A DNA stretch of 64,000 nt, taken from assembly GCA_024663395.1 (NCBI GenBank), contig JANFAH010000064.1, positions 62,001-126,000 on the forward strand, in the 5' to 3' direction. A program made the position numbers and the translations under genes. Of this stretch, positions 22,667-35,668 are shown piece after piece (position 1 is the stretch's first letter; every line of letters begins with the position of its first letter). This DNA is from Pisolithus tinctorius. Its lineage: Eukaryota > Basidiomycota > Agaricomycetes > Boletales > Pisolithaceae. Under the pieces are notes generated by a model. It had not been told where the DNA came from, did no database searches, and saw only the letters and a program-made list of their open reading frames with translations.

Positions 22667-25600
22667 TTAGATGCTCTGACATATCGTGCAGTTGATTACG
22701 ATGTGTTGCCGGTACACCGACGCTGTGATAAAAATGTACGTTAACAAGTGAGGGCCGCGATGTGATGCGAGGAAGCGACGTACGTAGAACTATGAGCGCA
22801 GCCAGACCCGACACTACGATTATGTAGAGTAGACTGTATTTAACGATCTGCGGAGGGTGAGCTTGACCTCAGTATAGACTGTGAGCACGTAGCACTCACG
22901 ATCCATCGGCGTTGCCTCTTTTGCTTGGTAGAGTATAATGGTGCCCTGATTTGTTTGGAGGGTCGCAGCCAGACTAATGGAATCGATGAGGGAAGCGATA
23001 AAATGAAGGAACGAGATGACTAACAGAGCATGGTCGAATGAAGCTTGTCAATGAATGGAATGAACACAGGGACAGTCAAAATTATAAGGAGAATATGTCC
23101 GAGCAAGAAGTCTGAGCTCCACAGAGACATTTCCACGATCTTCACGATGAATTCACGAGCAGGTTGTGACATCGCAGAATTGCCGAGCCCGCGTCCATAC
23201 CATTTTCCTGACCACCATGCACGGTTGGTCTCATCATGCTTGAATTCTCTAGAGAGGAAGACGGAGATTAGGATCTTCATGATAGCACGTTGAATGGCCA
23301 CGATGGCAATAACGCCGAGCACAGCATGTGAAGCATCCCAGAGCTCCAAGAACCACTAGAAAACGAGTCAGTTTGGCACTCACAACGAAAGTGAGAACTC
23401 ACAAAGAATTCGAAGAAGGAAACAATTCCAATCAAGGCAAGGAAGTGGGCTATAGCAGCTACGACGGAAGCAAACTTTGTCCATTTCTCGAATATAGGTC
23501 CCAAGAACAGCGAAATGAAGAATAGGGAAAGTAGGACAGTAGCATTCCAGACCATCGGACCGATGGCAATAACCCCAATCCGGATAAGAGCGCTGGGGTT
23601 CGGATCCCCATTCGCGTTTGGGAACGACTTGACGAACATGTACGCTACGACGAAGAGCGTAGCCATGCATATCGGCCAGACGATTTCCGAGAAGATGACA
23701 GCACGCCAGGGAGCCCGCGGAACATCACCCGATAGCTTCTCTGATGGGTGGCCAAGCTTTTTCTTCTTATAACCCGTAATCATCGTCCGGGACAATCGGC
23801 AATACCCATACCAACTACTGGCTTTCGTTCTTGAATTTCCTCGGGACATCCATCGCAGGAATTCGCGGTAATCAATGATGAAGTCCGGGAAGGAGAACTG
23901 ATGGGGGTTGAAGACGAAAGGCGCAATACATAGAGATAACACGGAGAACCAGAAGTAAATCAGGTGGGGCATCCAAATCGCCAAGGAGGCATAGAGGAGC
24001 AGCAGGAGATTCCTCATTCCCATGTAGATACTGGGCCCTGCGAACCGCGAGTACAAAATACTGAAAGAGAGCCTGGTTGTTGCAAAGCCACGACCTGTAG
24101 CAATATACCGCGCGCCACCGAAGGTCAAGTTGCTAAGGATGGCTTGCGAGTAGATTTGGGTCGAAAACACTTCAAAAATCGGGGACAACGAGAGAAAGTG
24201 TTTGCCGAGGCGCAGCAGTGCCTTTCCAGTCCCACGTTCCACAAGTTCTGCGACGTGTTGTCAATTTAAGGAAGAGCAAAAGACGATGCACGGGCCATAC
24301 CTTGGAGGAAAAGAGGCAAGAATGCGATGAAGAACACCATGAAAATGGAAACAATGCAACGTTTCAGCCAGTCGAAGACAGGGACTAAATTGTAACACCC
24401 TGTTGCCTGCTGACCGCCAAGCACGTTTCCCTGAGAATCTACTTGGCATATTGCTAACTGCTTGTTGAGGGTTCCAATGTACAACACTGGCGATTCCGAT
24501 GAGGAGAAACACGGCCGAAAATGAGAGATAACTTACATGTTACCATAAAGACTTGGATCGAGTAGATGACGAGAATGTTGTTGATATGGAATCCCGGGTG
24601 GCCGTAGTAGAAAGTCAGGAACCGGTCAATTGGGAGTTGTGTGCCCAAATAATAGTATTCCCTGCTCAACATCTGTTCACCCATTCCAGTGCCAATCTTC
24701 GTCTGGAAGTTAAGGATCGTTCCGAAGCCAAGGTCACGGCCTTTGCCACATTGGTAGTATTCGGAATGCTTGATGCGCCCGCCACGACCGAACGCATTCA
24801 TCCCGGCAAAGATATCCTCATTCAGATGAAGACCTTTCTGTGCCTTGGAAACACCACCACGAGTGGTCATAAAAATAGCGTTCAGGAAATCGGGATGGCC
24901 GTAGTGCAGTTTACCACCAATCCATGCCAAAGCCCGGGCAGTCATAGTACCAAAGGTTTGTTCCTTCCCAGCAGCGACATCTCCGAGGACACCAATGTTC
25001 TCCGAGAAAATGTACTCGCGTGTCCCAACGATGGCTACGGGTGCCTTCTTGAATTCCTTGTGGCCCCACTGAGCGTAAGGACTTTGGGCGGAAACTGAAT
25101 ACTCCTCGAACTCTCCTAGAATATTACGAATCTTCAGGCACTCCTCCAAATAGTTATCTTGGTTGGCGTCAATGAGTTGGAGGTACTCTCCCCGATAGAA
25201 GATAATAGCGTGGTTCTGATTGTCCGATTTGCCGTCGCCGAGGATTGGGTTGCCAGGGAGTTCAATGCGGAACTTGGGTTTCCGTTTCCCAGTCTTCTCG
25301 TCGAAATCAGAGTGACCGTCGATCAGCACAGAGAACAAGCGTGGATCGCTGCCCTTAGGCCCTGCCTCTTCATCGAGATACGCAATCTGGAGGTCGGGAT
25401 ATGCACGTAGCAAGAATTCTGCATTTTCGTGTTCTTCCTTGTTGAACTTTGCGTAGCGTTGCATTGAAATTGCGAACTTGAACTTTCGCCTGGACATTCT
25501 TTCCAACTCCCGCTCGAGCTTCTCCGTGTTACCTCCAAACATAGACACGATGTCTGGGTTTTCAACACGATATAAAAGCTTGATGGCCTTGGCGTAGTTC

Positions 25601-28429
25601 ATCATTCCAGAAACAGTACGGTAAAGAGTCTGGGCGCGAAGCGAGGCCCAAATACGGGTACGGAGTGTGTACTCGGGGGAAGATGTCTTGAACCCGATGC
25701 AATAGAACGGCAAGTCGTCCGTCTTGCTGCCCTGTTTCTCGTTCACCGATGAAGTTCCGTCCATAGCATCTGTCTCCTCGGCCAAGATCTTGGTATCTTT
25801 AACAAAGTTATCCCATTCGATAGGGTGTAGCTGCTTCAGATACTCTAACAGCGTCACCCGCGTGCTCTGGTCCTCCTCACGAATGATCTCCCGCAAACTG
25901 AGCAAGATCTTCTCTGAATAGTGAGGGACAAGAACGGTAAAGGTGGGCATGGCATCGACTGGGAGAGGCTCCGGTAGAGCTGTAGTTAAGGAGGAAGCGA
26001 AGAAAGATATCCGCCGCTCGGCTTCACCATCTGCAGGAAAGAAAACACCCTTATACTTGGTGATATTCTGGTTAGTGAAGAATGGTGGAGCGCGCAGAAC
26101 GCGCTTGCCATCCGGTCCATCAACTTGATGGTACAGGAGGCGCTGCACGTGATCGATGGAGAGTAAGTGCTCGCGATACATGGAGATGATAATCGCGTTC
26201 CAGATCTGGGAGACAAGGACCTTCGGCTTGTACTTCACCTCCATGTCACCAGTGGCAAGCAGCTTGGCGTAGATACGTTTCGGCATTCGAGTATAAACGT
26301 CCTTCCACGGGGTCCAGATAGACAGTCCAAGACCGAAAGACCGCCCAACAGAGAAAACGACAACCCAAATAATGTACCATAGATACGTGTCCAAGAAGAA
26401 GAGAATGAGATCCATGATATACATAATCGCAAGTGTAAAGGGGACTTGGTTAGAGCAGAGCGCTTTGCCGAAAATCTTGTCATTGCAATTCTGCACGGTC
26501 GTTTGCGCCATGACGGCAATAGGGGAACTGAATGAGCTGGTAAGGAAGAAGTACGACTCGGAAAATTTGCACCCAAAGACGAGAATCCACAGTACGATAC
26601 TTGCCGTACGAGCAGGGCGGGGGAGGTCGGGATAGGATGCAGTGAATGTTTGGGACGCCATATACTTGCGAGACTTCCCTGCAACGCGATCACCGAACAT
26701 TCGACCAGAAGGGAATAAGCCGAAGGCAATGGTTGCAACGACGGAAATAAAAAACTGCACAATGCCAACGATAAGTGGTATCTGGGAATTGGCTGACGTT
26801 GGCTGACTTCCGACCCAGGCGATGTAGACGGTCGGCCCTCCTGTAAGAGCGAGGATTACGAGAAGAAAGACCAATCGTGTTGTCAAATGAGAAGCATTGT
26901 TCCAAGTGGTAGGGATATACATAAATTCCGCGATCGTGGCGAAGATCATGATCAGAGTAGAGACTGCACCGCCAAGCGCCGTGGCGGTCCATGTCATAGC
27001 AGCTGTAGGATATTGCATATTGGCAGGCGTGTAAACTTTGGGAGAATTGTATGCAGTGTAAAACCAGTAGGTGGCGACGTGCAGGATCCAGACACGATTG
27101 AAATTAACGAGCAGATGAGCGATGGAACGTTTCTCGTAATAAGTCTTGAAGAAAACTCTATTCCAGTCGACGCGACGGAGACTCAAGTAGCGTTTGGCTG
27201 GTGCGAGGTCGACCAGTCGAGTCTGATGACCAAGCGAACAGCGGGAATGTAAAATCCATGTAATTGAGAAGCTACGCGACTTACGTTATTGTCTAGGACG
27301 ATACGGGCCAGACCTTCGGGATACCAGAACAACTGGTTGATATCGTCATAACCAATGATCTGGTCGTGGTCCTTTTCGCGGCGGACGAACTTGCCGTCGG
27401 CGACCTCGTACCCTTGGTCACGCATGAACTTGTAAAGTGGTTTAATGATGGTTCGAAGGTACAGGCCTTCTTCTACCGGTTCGACCGTATTCTGGCACTC
27501 GGGGCTACGATAATAATCGTCGGCGCATTTGAAGATGAAACATAGACATTCCGGTACGAAACGAACGTTGCCAGCTTCACCCCAGCAAAGGAGGTAAAGG
27601 GCAATTTGGCGGAGGCGATCGTATTGGCTCATATTGTTCATGGCATTCCGCCAGCGGTTGAGGGCGCTGTCAAGATGTTTGGAACCAGCCGTCTTAACTG
27701 TGCCCCCTCTGACACTCCTCAGCCGCTGCAAACCGGGATTCTGGGACTGGCCCACAGCATCGTCGAGGTTGAGCTGAGCGGCGAAGTACCACTTGCGGTA
27801 GTTGGCGTGTTGACCGCCGATGTAGTCCGCATGAAGAGTCAGAAGAGCTTGGTGTGGACTCATACGAGATGCGCGAGAGTCGAGGGAAGCCATTAAAAAG
27901 TCGAACTGCGTATAATGGGTCAGGTTGCGAGTGACATACGATGCCAAAAAAGACCGACCATATTACGCATTGAGTCGCGTTGAAAACCGAACTTCTGGGT
28001 GAGGTCTAGAAAAATGTCCTCGATCTCTTCCATGGAAATAGGTATTTGACGGTCTGGAGACCAAGCGGGGTATGGGTGAGCGCCTTGGCCGGGGTCGATG
28101 AAGGGTGAGCCGAATGGTTGGCTAGCTTGAGAGTTGATGGAGGGAGCGTAGGAAGGGCCATGACCAGCATCTGAGGGTGGAGCAGAATCACGGCCTGAAA
28201 GAGGCGTCAAGGGAAGAAGAACCGACGGTGCGAATGAAAACGTACCGCCGTAGTGATTCTGCTCGTAATAAGGCTGGTTACCAGCCAGCCTGGTTGTACT
28301 GGTATACGGAGAGACGGAGGGGGAATCAATATCGTAGTCCTGCCTGATTGGCTGTGGGTATGGCAACTGCTGGCCGTAAGGATTGGGGAAGGGACTCTGG
28401 CCCGCTGAATGGCTGGCTGGGTGAGCCAT
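22667..28429 (-). CDS. fks1: 1,3-beta-D-glucan synthase catalytic subunit
   Basis: Polytopic plasma-membrane GT48 enzyme that makes cell-wall beta-1,3-glucan from UDP-glucose. The start [19 protein letters not shown] leads a Pro/Ser/Tyr-rich cytosolic tail. The FKS1 domain follows ([37 protein letters not shown]), then membrane helices. The long catalytic exon (27186-24454) has [60 protein letters not shown] and [16 protein letters not shown]-terminal helices end with [20 protein letters not shown] and a stop at 22667-22669, after three short terminal exons. About ten exons give a protein of roughly 1,780 residues, normal for the family. The hot-spot regions tied to echinocandin sensitivity read [10 protein letters not shown] (26521-26550) and DWLKRCIV (24350-24373). 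Confidence 0.97.
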
Positions 28430-28556
28430 GTTGGCGGGAAGTAAAACGAATGGACGACAGCTGGTCGACACCGGCGATGAGGGAGAGAAACAAGTCGAAA
28501 ATAATATCTATTATTATTATATCCCTTGGATACCCAAATAAATAATAAAAATAAAA
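28430..28556. promoter_or_regulatory. Divergent promoter of FKS1 and the LRR gene
   Basis: 127 bases between start codons. It contains an AT-rich tract at about 28501-28556 (TATTATTATTATATC-like, then A-rich) immediately before the plus-strand ATG, the most AT-rich short stretch nearby. TATA function is possible but unproven. Confidence 0.45.
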
Positions 28557-30344
28557 ATGTCAGACCCCATCGTGCTATGCAACACGCACAGACGCGCCAC
28601 CACCGTCCTCGACGACGCCGGCATAGCAATCAGAAAGTATGTCCTCGCCCCGCCCCAGCGGGCACAGTCCACCCGACACGTGCTACGCGACACAGTCCAC
28701 TATGGCACGGTGCCACCCCTCGCCTTGTTCTGCATCGTCGCCTTGGCACCCTACACCGACCAACTGCATGCTCTCGGCGCCCCTCGCGTCCCCTACAGGG
28801 ACTTGTTACTCCCAGAAGTACTAGACGACCCCCGAATATGGGCCACCCTCGCCCAGGTCATGCACCCAGTGCCACTTCGCTCACATGATTTGGATCTGTC
28901 TCTCAGTGACACTCACCTCCCGCTCCTCCAGCAAATACCGAGCACTCCCGACTTCACCTTAATAACCCTCCTTTCTCTTCCCGGGTGTGCTCATATCTCA
29001 GACGACACCGTCTCCGAACTACGTAGACTCAACACGCTTATTGCCCTCGATCTTCGTGCGACTCACTTAACCACGTACGGTGTCACCGTCCTCTCCCGCG
29101 GTCTGTCTTCCGCACGGGACGACTCTGGCCTACACAAGAAGGCAGGCCCGTGGGGCCTTCGAATAATTAGCTTACATGGCTGCACAAAGGTCACGGATGC
29201 CGCTTTGCCTGTACTAAAATCTTTCCCTCTCTTATCTGTCATAGGTAAATAGTGATTAGTGGCGGTTAATGTAACGCACAGATACTCATGCCCCTCCCTA
29301 GACTTGCGTCTCACTAATTGCACGCGCGCTGCAGTTAAGAAACAACTCGGCGCACTTGGTTTCCAACCATCTCGCTCCCGCACCCTTTTTCATCCTTCAA
29401 AAATCTCCGTGTCCCTCTGCTCGCTGGAAGAAATGGCTGCTACGTCAAGTCCAGCCACACCTCTGTGTCCCTCCCCGCCTGAATCAGTGTTTCGAATACA
29501 TATCAATAAATTATCCCCCTCCCCACTAACTAATTCCCAATCTAAGAATAGCAAACGCTCACTTATTTCCTCCCCACCACCCTTCACTCTTCAGCCGCAA
29601 CCAGCCGCTGACGCTGAAGACAATTTCACGTCTGTCCCATCAAACGCCGTCACTTCCTCGCTCTTTGCTGCGTCAGATCCTACCCGACAGCGTCCCAGCA
29701 GTCCCCCATCTTTCTACCGAGATACTGGCAAGAAAACAAACCGTCCTTTCCAAATACAGCATGCCCAGTTCGGCTCTTCAGAACCGGATCCACTGGCAGT
29801 AGTTCGATTTCCTCCCCCTTGGAACCTCCTAGAGACGTCCTCGAGACCTCTCGCGACAAATACCACTTCATACAAGCAACAGCGAGACCTCCCATGTTTC
29901 AATGGTCCTGCTCGAATCGACAAACGCAATGCAACCGCGGTCAAGGATGTGGCGAACATGCTCGCAAATAAACGACTCAGGCGCCAACACTCACCAGCGT
30001 CCTTTGAGGCCGTGTCAGGTATTCCAACAAAATCACGAAACCCCTTCGCGAAGCAGGTCACATCTGTGTTGTCGGAGAGCTCTCCCAGAGTCTCAAAACA
30101 TCCCAATCGCTCGCAGGAAGAGCCACACAGACCTGCAATCGACGGTGTAGATCGCCCTGACAGACCGGAAGGGTCAGGATCCGATCGTCCTAATACCAAA
30201 CCCCTCAAACCGATCACATCTCTGAGAGTTCCGGTGCTCCCGAAGGAGTTTTTGCCAGAATTCAAGCAAACTTTATCTGTGCAAAATTCCTCGAGACCAA
30301 AGGTGGCGCTGAAGCAAAGTAGACTATCTTTTCCTCCGCTGTAG
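28557..30344 (+). CDS. Leucine-rich-repeat protein with long disordered tail
   Basis: Two exons (28557 to about 29245, and 29305-30344) with one intron of about 58 nt. Joined across the intron, the LRR region reads LSVIDLRLTNC. Earlier repeats include LITLLSLPGCAHISDDTVSE, LNTLIALDLRATHLTTYGVT and LRIISLHGCTKVTDAALPVL, the cysteine-containing (AMN1/F-box-associated) LRR type. The N-terminal ~100 residues (VLCNTHRRATTVLDDAG...) have no clear domain, and no canonical F-box is visible. The last ~300 residues are Ser/Pro/Arg-rich and probably disordered, ending KQSRLSFPPL. An F-box-like adaptor role is possible but unsupported. I do not recognise an orthologue. Confidence 0.7.
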
Positions 30345-30785
30345 GTCATAATGTAACAGTTAACTTGTAATTGAATAGTATGGAGATTATATGACGATAC
30401 CTGGCAAGGTGGCCGTCACAGGGCGGAGATCCTTCTTTGATCAGCACCTCCGTCGGCGTCACTTGCACCCACCTTTTCCTTGACGCTGGCAGCGAAGGGT
30501 TTCAGGAATTCTGCGCCAGTCACTAGTGCTTCAGGACACCCTACTTACCCATATCTATCTCGCTGTCTGGTTTCTCTGTCTCGGTTGTCGTCGTGTGATC
30601 CTTCTCCAACGTATCGCAAGGTTTTCCTTGACCTTCATAGTCCCTACTCTTATTAATGAACCCCAGGCTCCTCCCATTACAACTGTAGCAGTAGCGTGTT
30701 TGGCCAAATAAAGTCAAACTCGTTCAGCCTGATTACTGAATGATGGCATTAACGGGCGATGCTAAGACTGGGCTTGCAGTAGAGG
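30345..30785. other. Spacer between LRR and FHIP genes
   Basis: 441 bases containing the LRR gene 3' end and the FHIP promoter. Only one short open frame, without protein-like features, was seen. Confidence 0.45.
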
Positions 30786-33700
30786 ATGGACTACTTCTCC
30801 AAGTTCCTGCGCAGCACGGGCAATCAGTCCGCCTCGAAGCCCACTCCGGATGACACTTTGGCGTTCAGTCAATCATGGAATGTGATCAAGGTGAGCGGCC
30901 TATGTTGGATCCCGTCCCGTTCCATTTACCCAGGGAAGTCCGCAGAGTACACTTGAACACCCTGACGAACGACAGCTCATGAAGGGCATCAAGTCAACCG
31001 ACGTTCCGGCACATCTACAATCGATGGTAGATACCCTGGTTTGGGAATCGTCGCGGACCGAGGAGGGGTAGGTTAACGTCCTTCTTGACTAATCCCGCAT
31101 TTCACGCCCTACAAGTGGTACAGGTCCTTGTCTTGAGTATCTACTAAAGAATGGTACGCGTTATTCATCTGTTAAACCGGTTTGATTTTCTGGATTGAAC
31201 GAATAGACGTTTTGGGTACGCTCGTCCGGCTCAGCGAGGCAGATCGACCGTCAGGGATACAAGCGGAGGTGCTTCGTGCCGTACAGAATATGGTCATCCT
31301 TATGGACGAACAGTTCCTCGTGCACTCTGTCGTGCACAGAGCAGTACTCAGGTTACTTCGGAATTGCGTCGGCGATGACATCCACGAACAACTAGATGGC
31401 CGGCACAAAGTCATGGGCGCTGCGAAGAATGTTGTTCGCAGCCAGCCTTCCGAGTACGAACTGGACCGTGAGTAGTGTTCCCCGCCGCCGCGCCGTTTCA
31501 GCTGACGTGAGTTCTTTAGTTGTTAACCTGCTCTGCATACTTTGCAGCCGTATCCGTACCCAGAGAGAGCTGCTCATGATTTTCTTCCATGACAAACATT
31601 GGTACCAGTCTGAGCCTCTGTTCACCGTTGAAGACGACGACGACGACGACAGCACTAGTGAAGATGACTTCGTGTATTCACCTTCACCGACATCGTCGCA
31701 GGTGACAATCACCTCTGCTCCATTTTCTTCCAACATTCGAAAACCGGAGTACGAGTTTCTCCTGTTCAATTATCTGCTACGCTTTGTCCATCGCGAAGGG
31801 CAGATTGGAGATTTTGCCCGCGGTGGACTCCTGTTCTTGATAGACGTAGCCATGTCACCCGGAGAACCTGCAAGTCGTCCAGCAGCAGAGGACAACAAAG
31901 CTGGATTTTCCTCTGAGTCTGCCCCTAGAGAGGGGCCTTCTGACCCGATCGCAGACGCTGCCCTATCACTTGCAGAATATATTGTTGACGGTGACTTCTC
32001 TGAAGTCCTTGCTGCCGGCCTAGGTGCAGTGTACTCTCTGCTTCCTTCCAAGCTGCAAATACATTCTCCGAAAGGCTCGGATACTAGTCAGGACAGCGGT
32101 ATGGTTCTCGGTTACACATCCTCAAAGCTAGGAGACGAGGTGGAAGCAGCGCGCGATCAAGCAATTGGCTTAGAAGACTCAGACAATCCTGATTTCAAGT
32201 GCAGACTGGATCATTTCCTGAAGCTGCTTGAATTCCTCCAGGATGTCGTACGTAGGACCCTTTCCCGCGGCTCCGCCGACGAAGACCTTCATGCGTCTGT
32301 TCTCGTTGGCGCATCCATCGCGCAATCCACTCTTGACGGGATTCGTCGCATATTCCTTGAAAATGTGTTGTATCCGTCCATTTTGGAGTGTTCGGACGCC
32401 GACGGTAGTGCTGTGGCTGTTATGTCGTATATCGACATCATGATCCGGACTTTAGAGAATGGGCGACTCTCTGATCTTTTAGTCGACTTCCTCATGAGCG
32501 AAGACAGTGACATCGATGTCAGTACAGAGGCACCCCCGTCGTTGAAGTCAGCTGCTGTCGTGGACAAGCAAACGAAACTTCAACGACACAAGAGCAGTGC
32601 TATGATGCTCTTGGAACTCGAGGCACCAGACTCCAGACGGCCATCAGAGTACCTCACTTCCGCCGGTCGCTTCACTCTCAGAGATCTTCTATCGTTGAAC
32701 CTGCGGTCACGGAATTCACCCACGGTGGCTGCCGCAATGCAGCTTCTTCGTACCCTACTGAGCCAATGTTGCCACGTTACGACAAACGGGTTGATGCTCG
32801 TCATCCCCGACGTAAACGCGACCAGCTATCCCGAACCTCCCACTATACCACCCACCTCGTCTCTTCAGAGTTCAGAAGAAGGTAGTGACGAAGAAACTTT
32901 CACATATCCTGGGGTAGAGGCTGATTCTAAGCCTACTCGCTTGCTGCCACCGTCTAATTATATCCAGCCGGATATCACGTATACTACTCACCAGCGCGAG
33001 GTGGATCTCTACTTCGCACTCGTTACGCGCTTGAATCCGTCGCAGAGCGAGGATACTTTCAGTACCGGATACGACCACTATCTTCGCGATGCCCTTGCCA
33101 ATGTGCAGTATCATCCATGCTCTTCCGTTGCATTTGACGAAGACCCCTGTGATCGAATGAGGCGGAGACATCACTTAAACGTCAACGACCCCATGGTATC
33201 GACCATCCTGGAGTGCCTTCGCAGGTTCCTTGCAAACCCACCTGAGGTGAACATATCACTAACGGGGGTATTGGCTGAGTTAGCGGCCTGCCCTGACAGG
33301 TCTATCGCCAGATGGCTTACGTGCGCTATGAACGACCTTCCATCCACGAACTCTTGGGACGACTCGCATTTAGACAACATGCGGGATGACCAATCGATCG
33401 ACTTCGACATCGAGGAGAAACTGGCTACAGAAACGAATGTTTTAGCTGTGAAAAGGTTAGACGCACACACTCTACCGGTCGTGTATTCTATCTTGCAAGG
33501 CTTGGTCAACCAAATGGAACGCTATCGTCAACTGATAGACAATTTCGACAAGTACTTGTTGGAGCGCCGACAAGGCCTTCTCTTCTCGGAGAATCTTACA
33601 GACGCATTAACAGTTGTGCTGGAGACCGTGGTTGAACCCGCTCGACCTAGACCCGAACCTTCCGTCAGCCCTCGGCCAGAAACCCCAAAGTCAAAGCCAA

Positions 33701-34125
33701 GAAGCTCGCTAGTATCTTTCTTCACACCGCGGAAGACTAAAGCGAAACCACACGAACCTTCTGAGCATCAACCTCCACCCGCTAATGAAAGTAGATCGAC
33801 AGCGGTGTCGAGCCCTTTCGCATTGCACTACCAAAGCACGACGGATGTCGTTGTCGAGCCGTTCGTAGCGCCCATTCCCCCATCCCTTTGGACTCCTGCC
33901 AAGTCTTCCGACTGGAACTTCGATGAAGAGGATGTGTTCGGTGGCAGTCACTGGAGTGGGGAGAAGCGCGTTGCGGAAGAGGTGACAGAGCGAGCAAGTA
34001 CTGCGCAGGTGACACTGTCACACTTGCTGGACAATGTAGTCATTCTAGAGGAGTGCATCAAGGAGTTGGTGGCCATCATCCAAGCGCGGCGTAGTCTTGG
34101 TATCGATGCAGTGAGATATGTGTAA
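30786..34125 (+). CDS. FHIP / RAI16-like protein (Hook-dynein adaptor subunit)
   Basis: Large helical-repeat protein resembling the FTS-Hook-FHIP complex subunit, which links early endosomes to dynein in filamentous fungi. The start MDYFSKFLRSTGNQSASKPT is followed by FSQSWNVIKLMKGIKSTDVP, TGPCLEYLLKNDVLGTLVRL and VLRAVQNMVILMDEQFLVHS. Next come VNLLCILCSRIRTQRELLMI, FFHDKHWY, LLFNYLLRFVHREGQIGDFA, RGGLLFLIDVAMS and LHASVLVGASIAQSTLDGI. The small early exons give way to one very long exon from about 31519. An Asp run from (GAC)6 lies at 31633-31650. The C-terminus is Pro/Ser-rich, then LSHLLDNVVILEECIKELVA. The family call rests on the N-terminal half; about 1,000 residues is a normal length. 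Confidence 0.82.
31633..31650 (+). repeat. (GAC)6 microsatellite encoding Asp run
   Basis: Six perfect GAC triplets inside the FHIP coding region, encoding consecutive aspartates in an acidic loop. Length variation between strains would be in frame. Confidence 0.9.
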
Positions 34126-34209
34126 AGGGTTGTGGATACAAACATAGGGTAGTACATTGTAATCATGAGAATCATCAGAAGTTAATCGTTAGTGAAGGGG
34201 AGCATACAA

Positions 34210-35275
34210 TTACTTTGCTTTCTTTCCCCGAGTCCCTCTTTTCACCTTGGCAGAAGCAGAGGAGGCGGGCTCTTGTCGTCGCTTCTTCGGCGAAGGCACT
34301 TCATCTTCCTCATCAGGCTCACCAGAGGTGGGCGGTTTCCGTTTCTTGCCCTTCCCTCCTTTACTCTTGGAGGGTGCCTCTTCCAGCTCCGCGTACTTGG
34401 CTGCTAAGTTATCCAGAAATCCGTTCCGCTTCTTTTGTCTCTGCAAAATGAGAGCCTGAAGGGTCGAGTGGTCTTCCTCATCTGCATCCGTTCCGTCCGC
34501 TCTGTCTTTACCCTTGGACTTCCTCGCTCCAATCTTACCACTGCCATAAAACTCATCCCAAACGCCTAACTCCCTCGCAAGCTCCTCCGCCTCTTTTGCC
34601 TCCTTCTCGCCTTGCTTTTTCCTGACGAGTTTAGCCTTCTCGTCTTTGGAAGTGCTGCGCCATATTGGCAAGTCAGGGAGATCGCCTTGCCGTATAAGGT
34701 CTGAGACGATACGGATAAAACGGGGTTCGTCGTCGACAGTGGAGTGAGGTATATGCCTCATGATTTCACCGAGCGAGCCCTCGGTCTCAAGATACGCTGC
34801 TTTCAAATCCGCGACCTCCTCAGACGAACCTGAAGCATACCACGTAAATGTGACCAGGGGAGTAACAGACGAGAGAAAAAGTCGACATGCCTTGGTATTC
34901 TTTCTTCATCTCATCTAGTTTGCCGCGCGTCACCCGCTCGAAGAGATCTTCGAAGTATGCTTCCCACCCGCCGTCTTCGTCCGCCTCTAACCCCAGACTG
35001 TCATCAGTGGTTCCAGTCCTATCATATTTCTTCCTCCGCTTCGCGTCGCTCAGGACAGCGTATGCAAATCCGATTTTCTGAAATTGCTTTGACGCGTTCG
35101 AGCGGTCATCTTCGCTGGATTTAGCGTGTTTATCTGGATGGTGCAGTAGGGCCAATTTTCTATAAGCCTTTCGGATCTCCTCATTCGTTGCGTCATGCTT
35201 GATACCAAGAACATCATAGAGGTCAACATCTTCCTCGCCTGGAAAGAACTGGGATACTGGGTCCTCATGGTCCAT
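34210..35275 (-). CDS. DNAJC9-type J-domain protein
   Basis: J protein of the DNAJC9 family, known in animals as a histone H3-H4 chaperone that recruits Hsp70. The start [20 protein letters not shown] leads a J domain with [20 protein letters not shown], which includes the essential HPD. Then [20 protein letters not shown] and the family-typical DMKKEYQG-like [20 protein letters not shown]. The C-terminal half is Lys-rich, with a coiled coil and basic clusters (PKKRRQEP), consistent with the nucleus. The single intron (34830-34890, 61 nt) must use a GC donor (AAG followed by gcatgt) and an ordinary cag acceptor. Only that junction gives the conserved EYQGSSEEV sequence; the nearby GT gives an early stop. 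The gene converges on FHIP, 84 bases apart. Confidence 0.92.
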
Positions 35276-35668
35276 CGTAGTGGAGGTGGAAACTTGTTGA
35301 CACGAGAGGTGCTGCGACGCGTCCCATGTCACTCGTCACAGTTACCGTGACAAGTGACTAGGTCTGAATCAAAATGGCTTCTTGGCTCTACGCCTTGGTT
35401 ACGAGTTCAGAACTCGGTGCCAACAGCACAAGATGATTATACGGAAGGGCTCATATGCAAGTGTAAACCCGATGTATACAATCGGCATACTATAAGTGGC
35501 GTCGAAGTAAAAGATTCCAAATACTTCCAGTGATCTGAGAGATTAAATAAACTTCCGTGGCAGTGCATTATACAGGAAAGGTAGTCGTCCGCTCGAAGGT
35601 ATCAGTTCCCCACCACATACTTGAGAACAGTGCGTAACTCCAAACCGCCATCACAACAGAGGGCTTGA
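35276..35668. other. Spacer between DNAJC9 and membrane-protein genes
   Basis: 393 bases upstream of the J-protein start and downstream of the membrane-protein stop. Nothing else supported. Confidence 0.45.

Noticed and set aside
30312..30344. PCNA-binding (PIP) box at the LRR protein C-terminus (QSRLSFPPL)
   Set aside because: The two aromatic residues needed at the last positions of the motif are missing.
29714..30349. Long minus-strand open frame of 211 residues
   Set aside because: It is antisense to the LRR protein's disordered tail and its sequence is not protein-like; the plus-strand frame continues a well-spliced gene.
34861..34900. Frameshift in the DNAJC9-like gene
   Set aside because: A GC-AG intron explains the break and restores the conserved family sequence on both sides.
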